Source: Euborellia annulipes
Lineage: Eukaryota; Arthropoda; Insecta; Dermaptera; Anisolabididae
Assembly (NCBI GenBank): GCA_023213315.1
Contig: JAKCPI010005511.1
Span: 1-64,000, forward strand
Direction of reading: 5' to 3'
DNA length: 64,000 nucleotides
The notes under the pieces are model-generated. The model was not told where the DNA came from. It worked only from the letters and a program-made list of their open reading frames with translations, and made no database searches. The position numbers and the translations under genes were made by a program. Shown here piece by piece: positions 46,818 to 58,100 of the stretch. Within the stretch, counting starts at the first letter, position 1; each line of letters begins with the position of its first letter.

Positions 46818-46860
<43 letters not shown>

Positions 46861-46980
46861 AGACATAATACCCAGAATGGTATTTTTGGACTCAGGGACG
46901 TGGAGAAACATCAAAATCTCGAAGTCGAATTTTTTTACGATTACAATACTTTCTCTTATATTCTATACGAGAAAGTAAAA
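46750..46980. repeat. Family F fragment with CA microsatellite
   Basis: AGCATATACCC start, (CA)n at 46819-46853, then GACTCAGGGACGTGG, ATCAAAATCTCGAAGTCGAA and the end ATACGAGAAAGTAAAA. The body is shortened relative to 9275-9976. Confidence 0.6.
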
Positions 46981-47513
46981 AAAGAAATATAAAATGTCAA
47001 AGTATGAATGTACTGCATCTTGTTTTTGTTTGAATTTGATGAATTTTATTTGAGTTTCCTTCCTCGAGGGGTTCGCGCATGCGCACCCGAGTTATATACG
47101 TAAATTCAATGTTATTTTCGAGATTTTTGTAAATAACGTCAAAATCGTGTAAATAACCTTAAATTGCCCAACTCTGCCTCTGAGAGGAAATCTATAATTT
47201 CAAAAAATCGGAAAATTATATAAAATTTATTTTTAATAAAGTTTTAGTAGCATAATCAAAATACATATAATAGTGGAAAATGTAATATTTTGCCAGGGAG
47301 AAAAAAAAAAATTATGTTGACCATACTTTAGAAATCCTTTCTATCCTGTTTCTATCTTCAGATTGAAATTAATTCAATATCATGTGTAGAAAATATTTTA
47401 TTAATTTTCTTCTTTTTTTTAATTTAATTATTTATAATAAATTTATTTCTTATTTATTAAATTATTTATTCTCCATTTTTTATTAAAAAGCAAAATCATC
47501 AAATCAAACAAAT

Positions 47514-50500
47514 ATGGATTATAATGAAGAACAAAATAATGAATTAGAGGCCTTAGATTCTATTTATTGCGGCGATCTTGAAGGTATTTATTTATTTCTT
47601 TCTTTAAATTTATTTTTAATTTTTAATTTTTAATTAAATGAAATTAAATTGATTTATCCAAAGATGTTGGAAGAAAAAGGGAAAGTATGTTGATACAAAA
47701 TTTGGTTAAGATAAGAACAATTTAAATTAAATCTTTTTTGCAAAAAAGCGAATAAAATAAATTCAAATATTTACTATTATTAAATACCTCTTAAATATTA
47801 CTCTGTATAAATTAAACTCAATTTACATGTTTCTTTTAAGATTACGCTAATATTAAATATGTTGGCACATGCCATTTTGTCAATCTCTACCTTGAAAGTT
47901 CATTTACCAGATAATTAGAATAATTTCCTTTTAAAGAGCTGCCTGATTTGTTAAGAAACAACCCTTGAGTTTTCTCAGCTATTTTATTCATAACGATACA
48001 TGTCCTTTGAATGCAGGATACTTGCAAATTCGACTGGCACATCCTTATTTTCCCATTCACCTCACCAGCATGTTTTCCAAGGACGAGTCAAAGGACGATT
48101 TTCAAAATCCCTAGAGTGGCAAATTTATGTTCCGATAGATCAGAGCTCTTTTAAGCCAGTGATTGAAATTGTCACAGGTGTCTACTCTGATGACAACTTT
48201 TGAGTAATTTTCATTTTTTTTTTATTTTAGTGTTATCAAGAGATCCAATAAAATTTATTATTCCAATAAAATCTGAAGAATACGAACCAGAAACACAAAA
48301 TGGTTTAGCTTGTAATTTAAAATTTATATTTCCACCTAAATATCCAGAGGAATGTCCAGAAGTTGAAATTATTGACAGTGAAAATTTAAATGAAGATGAA
48401 ATGGAAATTTTAAAGGAACATATTATCAATGAGGTACAATTTTTTTTTTTCCTCTTCCTATCACCTAAAATAGTAGTGTAGATGTTTAATGCCAAGGGTC
48501 CAGTAGAGGAGTTTTTAATATTTTTTGAAATTCCTATCGGATCCCCGTTTATTTACCCGCGGTGCCTTTCGTGCACGAAGACACACACCTCAAACCCAAC
48601 CCCAGCAACCCCGAGAAGTTACATTATTCCCTATCTCTAAACTCCTCCCTCCTGCGTTCATTTCTAACTAATGAATTAATCCTTATTTCTGGTTCCACCT
48701 GGTTCTTTTATCCAACCTCAGCACCGACTCCTTTCGAAGAAGGCATCACTGAGAGAGACGTCCCTTCCACAGGACGGGATGTCACAGCAACTCGCTCTCG
48801 TAGAGTTGCCTGGGGCTATTGTGGAGAGATCCAACGCCTGCTTGATGATTTGTTTACATTAAATAAATATTTTTATTTAATTGAAAAATCCCGCAAGCTC
48901 AGGATTTGAACACGGATCTTGTTTGTAGAAAGCCGACACCCTAGCCCTAGCCCGCGCTACACTAGCGAGCCCTTTGACTAGAGTGAATATTTGTAATTAA
49001 ATAGATATGCCGTTAAGTGGCGGTTGAAAGATAAAAGAGAAAATAAACAGCCTCCTCGTTACTCTTAATTTATTGCAAATTTTCTGGAACCTTTCTCGAG
49101 AAGGCAAATGGCTAAGTGGGATTTGGATTTATTCAACAAAGCCCAAGTTTCCTCCTGGAATAGGAAAGTGCGAGTTAAGCTCTCATGGCCTGGAACTGCA
49201 GAGATGGGCAGGCCGGCAAAGAGAACGAAACAAAGCAGCTTTTTCTTTCTTACCTATGTATATATGTAATATATATATAGAGAGAGAAAGTATTGGATTC
49301 ATGTCAAAAATTCGATGTCGAGATTTTGATGGATCTTCACGTTTTGAGGTCCCCTGAATCCAAAAAGTGGTTTTCGCGACATGGTCTGTCTGTGGGTGGG
49401 TGTGTCTGTGTGTGTGTCTGTGAACAAAATATCTCAAGAACGAAAAGAGCTAGGAAGTTGAAATTTTATATTTAAGTTAGGCACCCCCATGGGACGTGAC
49501 ACGAAGCTTTTGAACAAAATCGACCTAAGAGTACTAGTACTTTACTGATTCACTTTTTCAGTTTTTTTCGATTTTCTCTAAATTTGCTCCAACGATTTTT
49601 TTTTAAATTCATATATCAACTATTTTTTAGTTGCTCTTTAAAATGTATATTCTCATTTTGGGATTGAAATCTTCTGAAGACCACTTTACTCTTGTGCTTC
49701 ATAGGAAAGATAGGAGAAATGGTTGCCATGGTATCAAAATATAAATATTTTCCCATACTTATAAATTTTACATCTTGAAAATAGAATGTACCGTACTGTC
49801 GGAAACTAAATATATCTCGACACAAAAATCTGGTGCGCCAGTCACACCAGATTTTTTTTTTTAATTTTGTTTTAAGGAATATTTCGGCATCTACCATCAA
49901 ATGATTGGTAGCCAAATCAATTGGATTAAATTTTTCCCGCTGTGAACGGGACAATGCCTTCTCTGTGGGTCATGGCTCACGGACGGTTGGTTCCATAACA
50001 AACTTGTTAGTAATTGCTTGACTCCCCTCTTGATCAAAGACAATCAAATCTCTTCTCCCTCACTCGGATATTTTTTTTTTAGGCTAATAATAATTTAGGG
50101 ATCGTGATGATCTTCACCCTTGCGTCTTCTGCACAAGAATGGCTCAACGTCAGATGGGATGAAATGAAAAAATTAAGAGAAGAAAATGCCCTAAGAAGAG
50201 AACAAGAGGCAGAAGAGGCAGAAAGGGTATCTAACTTTATTTTTTCTTTTATATGTACTTTGGTTTTTAATTTTTTGATGTTTTATTTTTAGAAACGATT
50301 TGAAGGAACGAGGGTTACAGTTGAAACATTTCTTGCCTGGAAGGAGAAATTTGATATAGAATTTTTCGAGAAAAAACGAATAGAAAAAGAAGAGAAAGAA
50401 AATAACAAAAAATTAACAGGAAAAGAATTGTTTATGACTGATAAGAGCCTTATTGAATCTGATCTGCAATTTTTAGAAGATGGTAATTCTTTCTTCATAT

Positions 50501-52670
50501 TTACATGCTATTATGTCTTTTACTTTCTCTTACCTATATATGATAAAAGTTGAAGAGAAGTTGCTGTTAATGTTATAGGTGCAGCAAATTGGATGCCAAA
50601 TGCCGAAAAGGAGACGTTTCGGACAAAATTTTATTCGTCCATCCTCAGTCCTTGTTGGCTTATAAACTAATTAGGCACAAAGTTGTCATTGTTGTTATGG
50701 CACAGATTTGTGCACATGTATATTTTTTTATAAAATCAGGCGAGTGTCAGTGTTCCGTGAGAGACTATAAGATATCTTATAGACATACATGTGCACAAAT
50801 TCGTGACGCGACAACAATGACAACTTTGTGTCTAATTAGTTTATAAGCCAACGAGGCCTGAGGATGGACGAAACGTCTCCTTTTCGGCATTTGGCATCCA
50901 AAGGCTCTCTTTATTTGCTGCACCTCTATCTACTTGCTCTTTTACATTCTATATATGATAATATATAGAGAGATAGTATTGGTTTCATGTCAAATATTCG
51001 ATGTCGTGATTTTGATGGATATACACGTTTTAAGTTCCCCTGAGTCCAAAAAATCTGTGTGAATTTGTGTGTGGGTGTGAATGAGAAACAAATGTGACTG
51101 TTTTTTATAAAAAAAATCTGGTGTGATTGTCGCACCAGATTTTTCGTGTCGACATATATTTAGTATCCGCCAATATATTAGAATTATTATTTTATTTTTT
51201 TTTTTTTGAAAAAAAAAAAAAAACATTAACACTTTTTTCTCATTCACACAGTGTTTTGGGGCAACTTAGGCTATTTAAGACTTTAAACGATATCCGTTAT
51301 TGATTATTATACATATTGTACATATTGGGGTCCAGGCATTCTTATTTAAGCCATTTGGTATCCAAATGCCTTAAATAAAATCATCGGACTGCCTGGGGTC
51401 CGAACCCGTCGCGGGTTCGGTATAGAAGGTAGACACGCTACCAACTACTCCAAGCCCCGTGGGCAAAAATATATTAGAATTCAAGATATAAAATTTATAA
51501 ACAGAAAAATATTTAAGCTTAAATTTTGTTACCATTTCTCTTATATTTCCTATGAAGTACAAGAGTAAAGTGTGCTTCAAACAATTTTCAGAGCAAAATG
51601 AGAATATACATTTGAAAGAGCATCTAAAAAATAATTGATTTTTGAATTTTAATCAAAATCGTTAGAGCGAAAAAAAAAACTGAAAAAGTACATCAGTGAA
51701 GTACTAGTACTTTTGGGCCGATTTTGTTTAAAAGCTTATTTTCACGGTCCAGGAGGGTACAAAATTAATATATAAAATTTCAGCTTCATAGCTCAATTCC
51801 TTCATGCTTAAAATTGAACACACAGACAGAATCAAAATCTCGACATCGAATTTTTGACATGAATCCAATACTTTCTCTCTATATATACAGTATATTATCA
51901 TATATATAGAGGTAAGAGAAAGTAAAATTCATTCTCTATCATATTTGAACCCTATAGTATTTATCGAATAATTGGAGGTTGTAAGAGGATCCTATGCAAT
52001 TCTCAATTGGAAGATTACTTCTCATTGGATAGCAGGTTCTTCAAGCAATATTTCATATAAAGATCAGATGATGGTCATTTGAGTGACCGAAACTGGTGGT
52101 ATATGTGCACACACAGTCATCAAATGAATAAAAAATCCTGAATATGAAAAATATTTATGTTTTTTATTGAAATATTGCTTGAAGAACCTGCTATCCAATA
52201 AGGAGTAATCCAATTCCAATTGAGAATTACTATAGCATTTTTAATAATAAATAATAAAAAGAATAAGGCCCAGTTCCAACTAGCTATCCCTAAATAAGCT
52301 TCTTGACTATGATTTTCGGGTCTTTTCACATCTAGTTAAGTTAATCATATGATTAAATTAGAGTTCAGATCGTAGTTAGTTAGTCAAGACCCGAAATTCG
52401 GTATAAAGAAAGCTGAAAGAAGTGGTGAAATTAGGAACAGACGCCTTGTTTATATATCTTGGTACAAAAAAATCTGGTGTGGCAGCACATGCCCCAATTA
52501 TCGAATAGCTAAGAGAAAGTTGTGTGGGGGGTCAGACAGAAAAGATTTTCAAATAAACGAAACTTTTTCCAGGCCTGGATTCCGTCAAGGTGGATGAGTC
52601 CCTGTTCCAAGACCTAGAAGATCTAGACCTCGAAGCCGATGACGATGGCCTTGAAGAAGACGAACCTTGA
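47514..52670 (+). CDS. RWDD1: RWD domain-containing protein 1
   Basis: Five exons: 47514-47583, 48231-48433, 50083-50226, 50293-50482, 52573-52670. Phases close and give 234 residues, close to the usual length of about 240. The RWD domain starts MDYNEEQNNELEALDSIY and includes FPPKYPEECPEVEI, the YPxxxPx(I/L) hallmark of RWD folds. A coiled coil follows (RREQEAEEAER), then TVETFLAWKEKFD and LTGKELF, both typical of RWDD1/DFRP2, and the acidic tail LFQDLEDLDLEADDDGLEED. RWDD1 binds and stabilises the developmentally regulated GTP-binding protein DRG2 in the cytoplasm. Introns 2 and 4 hold SINE, family F and hammerhead elements. Confidence 0.96.
48480..48985 (-). mobile_element. Possible third tRNA-SINE-like element, RWDD1 intron 2
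   Basis: On minus, GGGCTCGCTAGTGTAGCGCG (A-box-like TAGTGTAGCGC) is followed about 50 bases on by GTGTTCAAATCCTGAGC (B-box-like). A non-coding body of up to 400 bp follows. No poly(A) end or duplication was located, so the right limit and class are uncertain. Confidence 0.4.
49237..49858. repeat. Family F copy, near full-length
   Basis: Starts CTTTTTCTTTCTTACCTATG, has the GAGAGAGAAAGTATTGG block, GTCCCCTGAATCC, a GT microsatellite near 49400, GTACTAGTACTTTACTG, GGTTGCCATGGTA and ATATATCTCGACACAAAA. It ends in a shortened hairpin (CTGGTGCGCCAGTCACACCAG). It is in reverse orientation to 9275-9976. Confidence 0.8.
50540..50935. mobile_element. RT-less inverted-repeat element with hammerhead motif, RWDD1 intron 4
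   Basis: Outer arms: AATTGGATGCCAAATGCCGA at about 50587 faces TCGGCATTTGGCATCCAAAG at about 50883. Inner arms: CACAAAGTTGTCATTGTTGT ... GTGCACATGTATA faces its complement at about 50780-50835. The left side has an intact hammerhead (50608-50653, minus). In the right copy stem II and its loop are deleted (CTGAGGATGGACGAAACGTC near 50859-50880). Confidence 0.75.
50608..50653 (-). ncRNA. Hammerhead ribozyme motif
   Basis: Read on minus: AAGGA, CUGAGGA, extra U, GGAC, a 12-base loop, GUCC, GAAACGUC, UCCUU. Stem I is 5 bp (AAGGA with UCCUU) and stem II 4 bp. All hammerhead core positions are kept. Confidence 0.75.
50936..51170. repeat. Family F fragment
   Basis: AGAGAGATAGTATTGGTTTC, AAATATTCGATGTCGTGATT, TCCCCTGAGTCC, a GTGTG stretch, then the hairpin CTGGTGTGATTGTCGCACCAG and CGTGTCGACATATATTTAG. 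The central body is deleted. Confidence 0.65.
51186..51466 (-). mobile_element. tRNA-SINE family 1, inserted in family F
   Basis: Flanked by AATATATTAGAATT on both sides (about 51172-51185 and 51467-51480). On minus: GCCCACGGGGCTTGGAGTAG head, GGTTCGGACCCC B box, family body, a GCCTAAGTTGCCCC tail variant, ATGTTT and poly(A). Confidence 0.88.
51467..51921. repeat. Family F copy, right part
   Basis: Continues the family F sequence cut by the SINE at 51186-51466: TTAGAATTCAAGATATAAAA, GAAGTACTAGTACTTTTGGG, ATCAAAATCTCGACATCGAA, and the end TATAGAGGTAAGAGAAAGTA. Confidence 0.75.
51990..52230. repeat. Inverted-repeat element with decayed hammerhead
   Basis: The arm at about 51994-52060 (GGATAGCAGGTTCTTCAAGC) faces 52163-52228 (GCTTGAAGAACCTGCTATCC). 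Between them the plus strand reads CAGATGA, T, GGTCA, loop, TGACC, GAAACTGG near 52064-52096: a good stem II, but CAGAUGA replaces CUGAUGA and the stem III palindrome is lost. Confidence 0.55.
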
Positions 52671-53711
52671 CCTTCAGGTTTTTTTTCTTATATTTTAATA
52701 TGAATTTTTTTTATTTTAATCAATTTTGTATATATTAAATGTTATTTCATTAAATTTCTTATATTTTATAACTAGCCTAGATATTCTAATCCACGTCCAT
52801 TTTCATCTAATTTTGAAAACATTTTCTATTTAAAGGAAATAAATTTATATGCTTTGAGGAATTTTGCTTGAAATCATTTCAATGGCTTTGCTAAGGAAAA
52901 AAATTTATGACTGGAATGTTTTGTATTTGGAGGATAAATGCCAGCGAAATGGTCCGTTGTCTCGAGATGTCCATATTAGAGGCAATCGCTAAATTTTAAA
53001 AATCACAGCATCTTATGTTGATTTTTTTTCAATTTCTCGCTCTGCTTCCGGGGCCATTGAGAGACTTGTATATATATATTTTATATTTTTAAATAGCGAC
53101 AACTCAACTTGCGGAGGAAGTTCCACGCGCTGATGTCTCGCAGAATAATTTAAAATTTTTTAAGTTTTGAATATTGTTAGTCTTAAAAATGAATTAAAAG
53201 TTAAAATTTATTTTTTATATTTATGATATAATACAATTAATATGCATTTAGTCTAATTCAATGACCAATTTCTTATGTATATAAAATGTATTTTATATAA
53301 ATTAGATAAAAAAATGAAAATTGATTTCACAGCGGAACTCACAAAAGTTTGCTGTCCAGTGACAAAGGCCCTATATATATATATATATATATATTTATTA
53401 TAATTAATGTCATAAAAACTTTATTAAATAAACTTTTTTAGTTTAAACTGATAATTAACCAAAAGTCAAATGATAATTAACCAAACATTTATTTGTAATG
53501 TTAAAAAAATTGAAAGTTTTTTTGACATAGTAATTATAAATGTCATATATATATATAGACAAACCAAAAAACAAACTTCCTCCAGGGTTTGTTTTCGTGT
53601 AAAAAAGACAGAGCCTAATGGAGGAAATTTATTTTTTAGTTGACCATATCAAAATATTAATTTCAGATATATACAGTAATAAAGTACTTTGTTGGTATAT
53701 ATAAATAACTA
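52671..53711. other. Convergent intergenic stretch
   Basis: Holds the 3' ends of RWDD1 (plus) and the zinc-knuckle gene (minus). AT-rich with TA microsatellites at 53373 and 53549; no coding or element signature recognised. Confidence 0.4.
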
Positions 53712-55124
53712 TTAATATTTATTAGTCCGCTGGGAAAAGGAACTTTTTGAATGCTTCGAGGTGACTCTTTTTTTCGATTTCTTTTTTCTTTTTCTTGATT
53801 TCATTGGAATGCCTTCTCTGTATTGCGGGTAAGCAAATTTATCGCATTCCTCGTATTTATGGCATCCAGTACAATTTGGACAAAAATACGTAATTGGAGG
53901 TTGTGGATTTGTTGTTGTTGTTAACTGTCCAAAAAAAAAACAAGAATTGTTTGATTATTTTTATATAAAATGTTAATAAAAAACAAAATATATACCTGAA
54001 TATATGTTGGGCAAAATTCTTTGCTATGTATCGCTTTGCAAAAGGCACATCTTGAGAAACGTTCACATATGTGATTCTCATATGAATCAAATATGTTATC
54101 ACACTAAAATAAAATAAACCATCAATCATAGTTAATTGGGCTCTATAATTGGAACAATCAGTCTAAGGAAGATGGTAAAGAAAAAGAAGAGACCTTTAGT
54201 TTAAATAAAAATGTAAACTTCAAGTTGATTGATCTCGAATTTTCACTTGCCAGATACAGAAGATTGCCTTAAAGCAGAGGTGGCCAACCCAAATGACCTT
54301 AAGGCGCACTTAAATGCCCCATAACTCCGCGGGCCGCATACCCTAATATAAAATTATATACAGTATTCCCATAAATAGAAGAATTTCGATGGCTGAGTGG
54401 TGTGGCAGCCAGCAAGTGATAAAGAAACTATTTGATTATCGTCGACGTTTCGGGATCACGTCGATCCCATCTTCAGGACGATAAACTGTTATTGTTGCAT
54501 AGATAGATGCAATTTGGGTTCATACAAATATAAATACGTATATTTGCAAATATAAGTATTTATATTTGTATGAACCCAAATTGCATCTATCTAAGTAACA
54601 ATGACAGTTTATCGTCCTGAAGATGGGATCGACGTGATCCCGAAACGTCGACGATAATCAAATAGTTTCTTTATCACTTGCTGGCTGCCACACATCTTCC
54701 TGATCCTAATAGTATTCCTATATTAGTTTTAGACTCCTGATGGGGTAAAAAAAAAATTAAAAAAAATATATTGCAAAGATTAGTAGCCGAATGTATCTAA
54801 TCTATCTAATCTAATCTAATTATATTAAACGAGAAATGTACGTTTGTTTGTTTTTATATATTCATATCATTTTTTAAAAACGGCTCCAACTATTTTTTTT
54901 TTTAAATTTTAAATATTTACTTTTTTTGGTGTCTAAAATGATATTGTGCTTGGTTTTTTTGGGGGGGAAAATGGGGGTATTATTATTTTTTTGTTTTTTT
55001 TTTTTTTTTTTTTATTTTTTTTTTAAAATTTTTTTTAAATTTTAATTTTTAATTTTTTTGATAAAAAAAGGGCACTGCTCGCTTCGGGATCCTCGGGGGT
55101 TAGTTTTCTTTTTTGGTTTTTTTT

Positions 55125-55160
<36 letters not shown>

Positions 55161-58100
55161 TTGTTGTGTTGGGTTTTTGGTTGGTTCTTTCTTTTTCCTC
55201 CTTTCTCCCCCATTTATAATTTTTAATAATTAAAAATTTTTTAATTTAAATTTTTTTTTTTTTATTTTTTATTAATTTTATTTTAAAAAAAAAAAAAAAA
55301 AATTTTTAACTTTTTTGTTTGGTTAATTTATAATAAAGAGATAAAGGCAGCCAAAGCAAAATAAAGAAAAAATTTTTTATCTTGCTTATAAAATGAATAC
55401 GTATACGCCCGTATCCCATGGCTCAGAGAGAAGACATTAGCTTCTAGTGCCTGGGGTGCCGGGTTCGCTTCCCGTGCCAAGCGAGAAGAATTTATTCCAT
55501 TTGAATATTTGAATTGGCCACAAATCATTTGAAATAAATAGGAATGGGGGGGGGGGGGGGGGGCTTAGATGCCAAAAAAGACTTTAAACAAATAAAAAAA
55601 ATCTGGTGTGCTGGTCGCATAGCAGAGACCATGTCGAAAAACACTTTTTTGGACTCAGGGCAACGGGACCTCAAAACGTGTATATCCATCAAAATCTCGA
55701 CATCGCATTTTTGACATAAATCCACCAAGAGAAAGTAAAAATATATCTATATTATGCGGGCCGCAAAAATGTTCAAGAAGGGTCGCGGGTTAGCCCCCTT
55801 GCCTTGAAGGTTAGAATTTTATTTAAACGAAACGTCATACTCATTTCCTTACCTTCTTCATTACATTTGCATTCAAAAGCTTCCTCAAATATTTTCTCTT
55901 TTAAAAAAATAATCAAGTTCTTAGAAGTTAAAGAAATAAAAATAAAGTGGCTTACATTTCTACAAAGGAAATTCTGACAGTATTTCCAAGTGTGGCCTTC
56001 TTTGCCACATTGAAGGCAACAAATTTTTCTTTTAGGATCAGGGCAAAATTGTTCAATGTGATCGTATTGAAAACAGTTTCGGCATCTTCTTTTTCTATTA
56101 TGTGGATCTGCATTCATTCTCCAGTACGCATCTATTGGATCCGTTTTCCAAAATTGTCTAGAGTCTACAAATAAAAAAAAAAAAAAAAAAAAATTGATTA
56201 TAGAAATGAAACCAATGCTGTGCGACCAGTCCAGGTCGCACAGCACCTTCAACAGGGCATATATATATATATAATAATTGGCAATATTTGCCATGATGAA
56301 GGTCGTGGTTGACGACAGAAACGTCAGCAAATAAAAGAAAGAGAAAGTATTGGATTCATGTCAAAAATTCGATGTCGAGATTTTGATGAATATACACATT
56401 TTGAGGTCCCCTGAATCCAAAAATGTAGTTTTCGCGACATGGTCGGTCTGTCTGTGTTCAATTTAAAGCATGAAGCAATTGAGCAAGGAGGTTGAAATTT
56501 TATATTAAGTTAGTCATTAATTAGTCTGGTTTATCTGGTCGCAGCAGATTTTTCGTGTCGAGATATATTTAATTTCGGCGGATATTTTTTTTTTTTTTTT
56601 ATTTTTTATTTTAAACATTCACACTCACACTACACACACATTCACACAGTCTTTTCGGCAACTCAGGCCATGTAAGACATTTACAATAACCGTTATTGAT
56701 TTAATATACATATATGGGGTCCAGGCATTCTTATTTAAGCCATTTGGTATCCAATTGGCTTAAATAAAATCATCGGACTGCCTGGGATCCGAACCCGCGA
56801 CGTTTGGTATATGAGGTTAGCACGCTAACCTCTACGCCATGCCCCGAGGGCTCAGCGGATATATTAGAATTCAAGATGTTTTTTTTTTTTTTTTTTTTAA
56901 ACATTCACACTCACACACAATCACTCTGTCTTTTCGGCAACTTAGGCCATTTAAGACTTTGACGATAACCGTTAATTATTAATATCCATCAAAGTCTCGA
57001 CATCGAATTAACATATATAGATGTAAGAGAAAGTAAAAACCTAAAAAAGTAACTAAGAATACATTTTTTGATGGTTAATGTTGTCTTTGTATTTCTTAAA
57101 ATTTTTCGTTATTTTACATACGAGGGTGGTCCGATAAGTACTTAGCCTTCAAAAGAAAAACAAAAATTTTGGAGAAGTGGCGATTTATTTTTCAATAGTC
57201 TCCTTTTCGTTCGATACCCTTGACCCAGTGATGCTCCAACTTCTTTAATACGTCTGAAAAATACGTTTTCTTGAGGTCTGCCAAGTAGGCCTCCGTGGCG
57301 GCGATGACCTCCTCATTCGACTCAAATTTCTGCCCGGCGAGTGATGACTTTTTCCAAGTTAAACAAAAAGAAGTCGCACGGGGCCAATTCTGGAGAATAC
57401 GCCGTTCGTAGCCCAATTCGCCCAATTTGGGGGAGGTGCGTTATCATGGTGGAAGAGCACTTTTTTCTTCGCCAAGTGCGGTCAAAACAAAACTAGGAGA
57501 GAATGCAACACTGGCGAGGCTGAGCTCTTATCGGACCGCCCTCGTATATCTCGATCAAATTGGCTTTACTATAACTAGGCGAAATATTAAAAAAATATTT
57601 TACTTCTCATATTCTGCTTCGCTGTTTCTAAATCATAATTTTCTTCGTTCCACGAATCTCTATAGAAATGGCGCATTTCGATGGTCCAATCTTTGGAGCA
57701 AGTTTCTTGACCTAAAGAGACAAACTTTTTCCCCGGCTCTTTTTGTTTTTTGTTTGTCGTCTTCCTTTTTTGGTTATTTTTCTTTTCTTCTTCCTTTTGG
57801 CATACATTTAATATTATATTTTCTTCAATTGATTTTTTATTCTTTTTCCTTTTTTCTGTTTTATTTTCAAAAAGAATTTCAATTTCCTCTTCTTTATTAA
57901 TTGATTTCTCATCTTCATTTGCATATGGAGTAAATTTTATTTTTTTATTTTTCATAAATTGTTCGCAATTTGATAAATATGAAGAAATTTTTGGCTTGGA
58001 ATGTTTGCCATAATTATCAGAAATGATTTCTTTGATTAATTCAATTTCATTATCGTTGGGATTTCCTTTTCTTTTTACACTCGGATTCTTTGTTAAATCT

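Larger units (their letters stand above)
44423..47176. mobile_element. hAT-type unit, 2.75 kb, related to 14673-23996
   Basis: Left end CAGACTTGGCAAG and right end (complement) CAGAGTTGGGCAA. TAAATAAC-type motifs repeat inside both ends where the 9.3-kb relative has TATAAAAC. Both elements share GCGCATGCGCA near the right end (47075-47085 here, 23887-23897 there). No matching 8-bp flank is seen (left ATTGTTAC, right CCTCTGAG), so this may be a recombinant or old copy. Contents: the tRNA-flanked palindrome, a LINE tail with a SINE inside, a MITE and a CA microsatellite. Confidence 0.65.
54395..54705. mobile_element. RT-less inverted-repeat element with the best paired hammerheads
   Basis: The left arm (about 54400-54530) and right arm (about 54560-54695) are near-perfect inverted copies: GTGTGGCAGCCAGCAAGTGA faces TCACTTGCTGGCTGCCACAC. 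The centre is about 20 bp of AAATATAAATACG-type sequence. AGTATTCC occurs just outside at 54362 and 54709, a possible part of a duplication. No RT. Confidence 0.8.
54275..55801. mobile_element. hAT-type unit with nested contents in the zinc-knuckle gene
   Basis: Left end CAGAGGTGGCCAACCC, right end (complement) CAAGGGGGCTAACCC; GCGGGCCGCA follows inside both. Flanks CCTTAAAG (54267-54274) and CCTTGAAG (55802-55809) match at 7 of 8. The inside holds the hammerhead inverted repeat, a T-rich simple tract, a SINE and a family F piece. Confidence 0.75.

Noticed and set aside
46819..46853. CA repeat as a CRISPR-like or regulatory array
   Set aside because: It is a plain dinucleotide microsatellite inside a family F copy; similar GT/CA tracts recur in other copies.
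55848..55900. Possible mini-exon KIFEEAFECKCNEE in the zinc-knuckle gene
   Set aside because: It would break the knuckle formed by joining LCRN to CDN, and its donor phase does not fit the next exon. Direct splicing 55956 to 54103 keeps phase and knuckle spacing.
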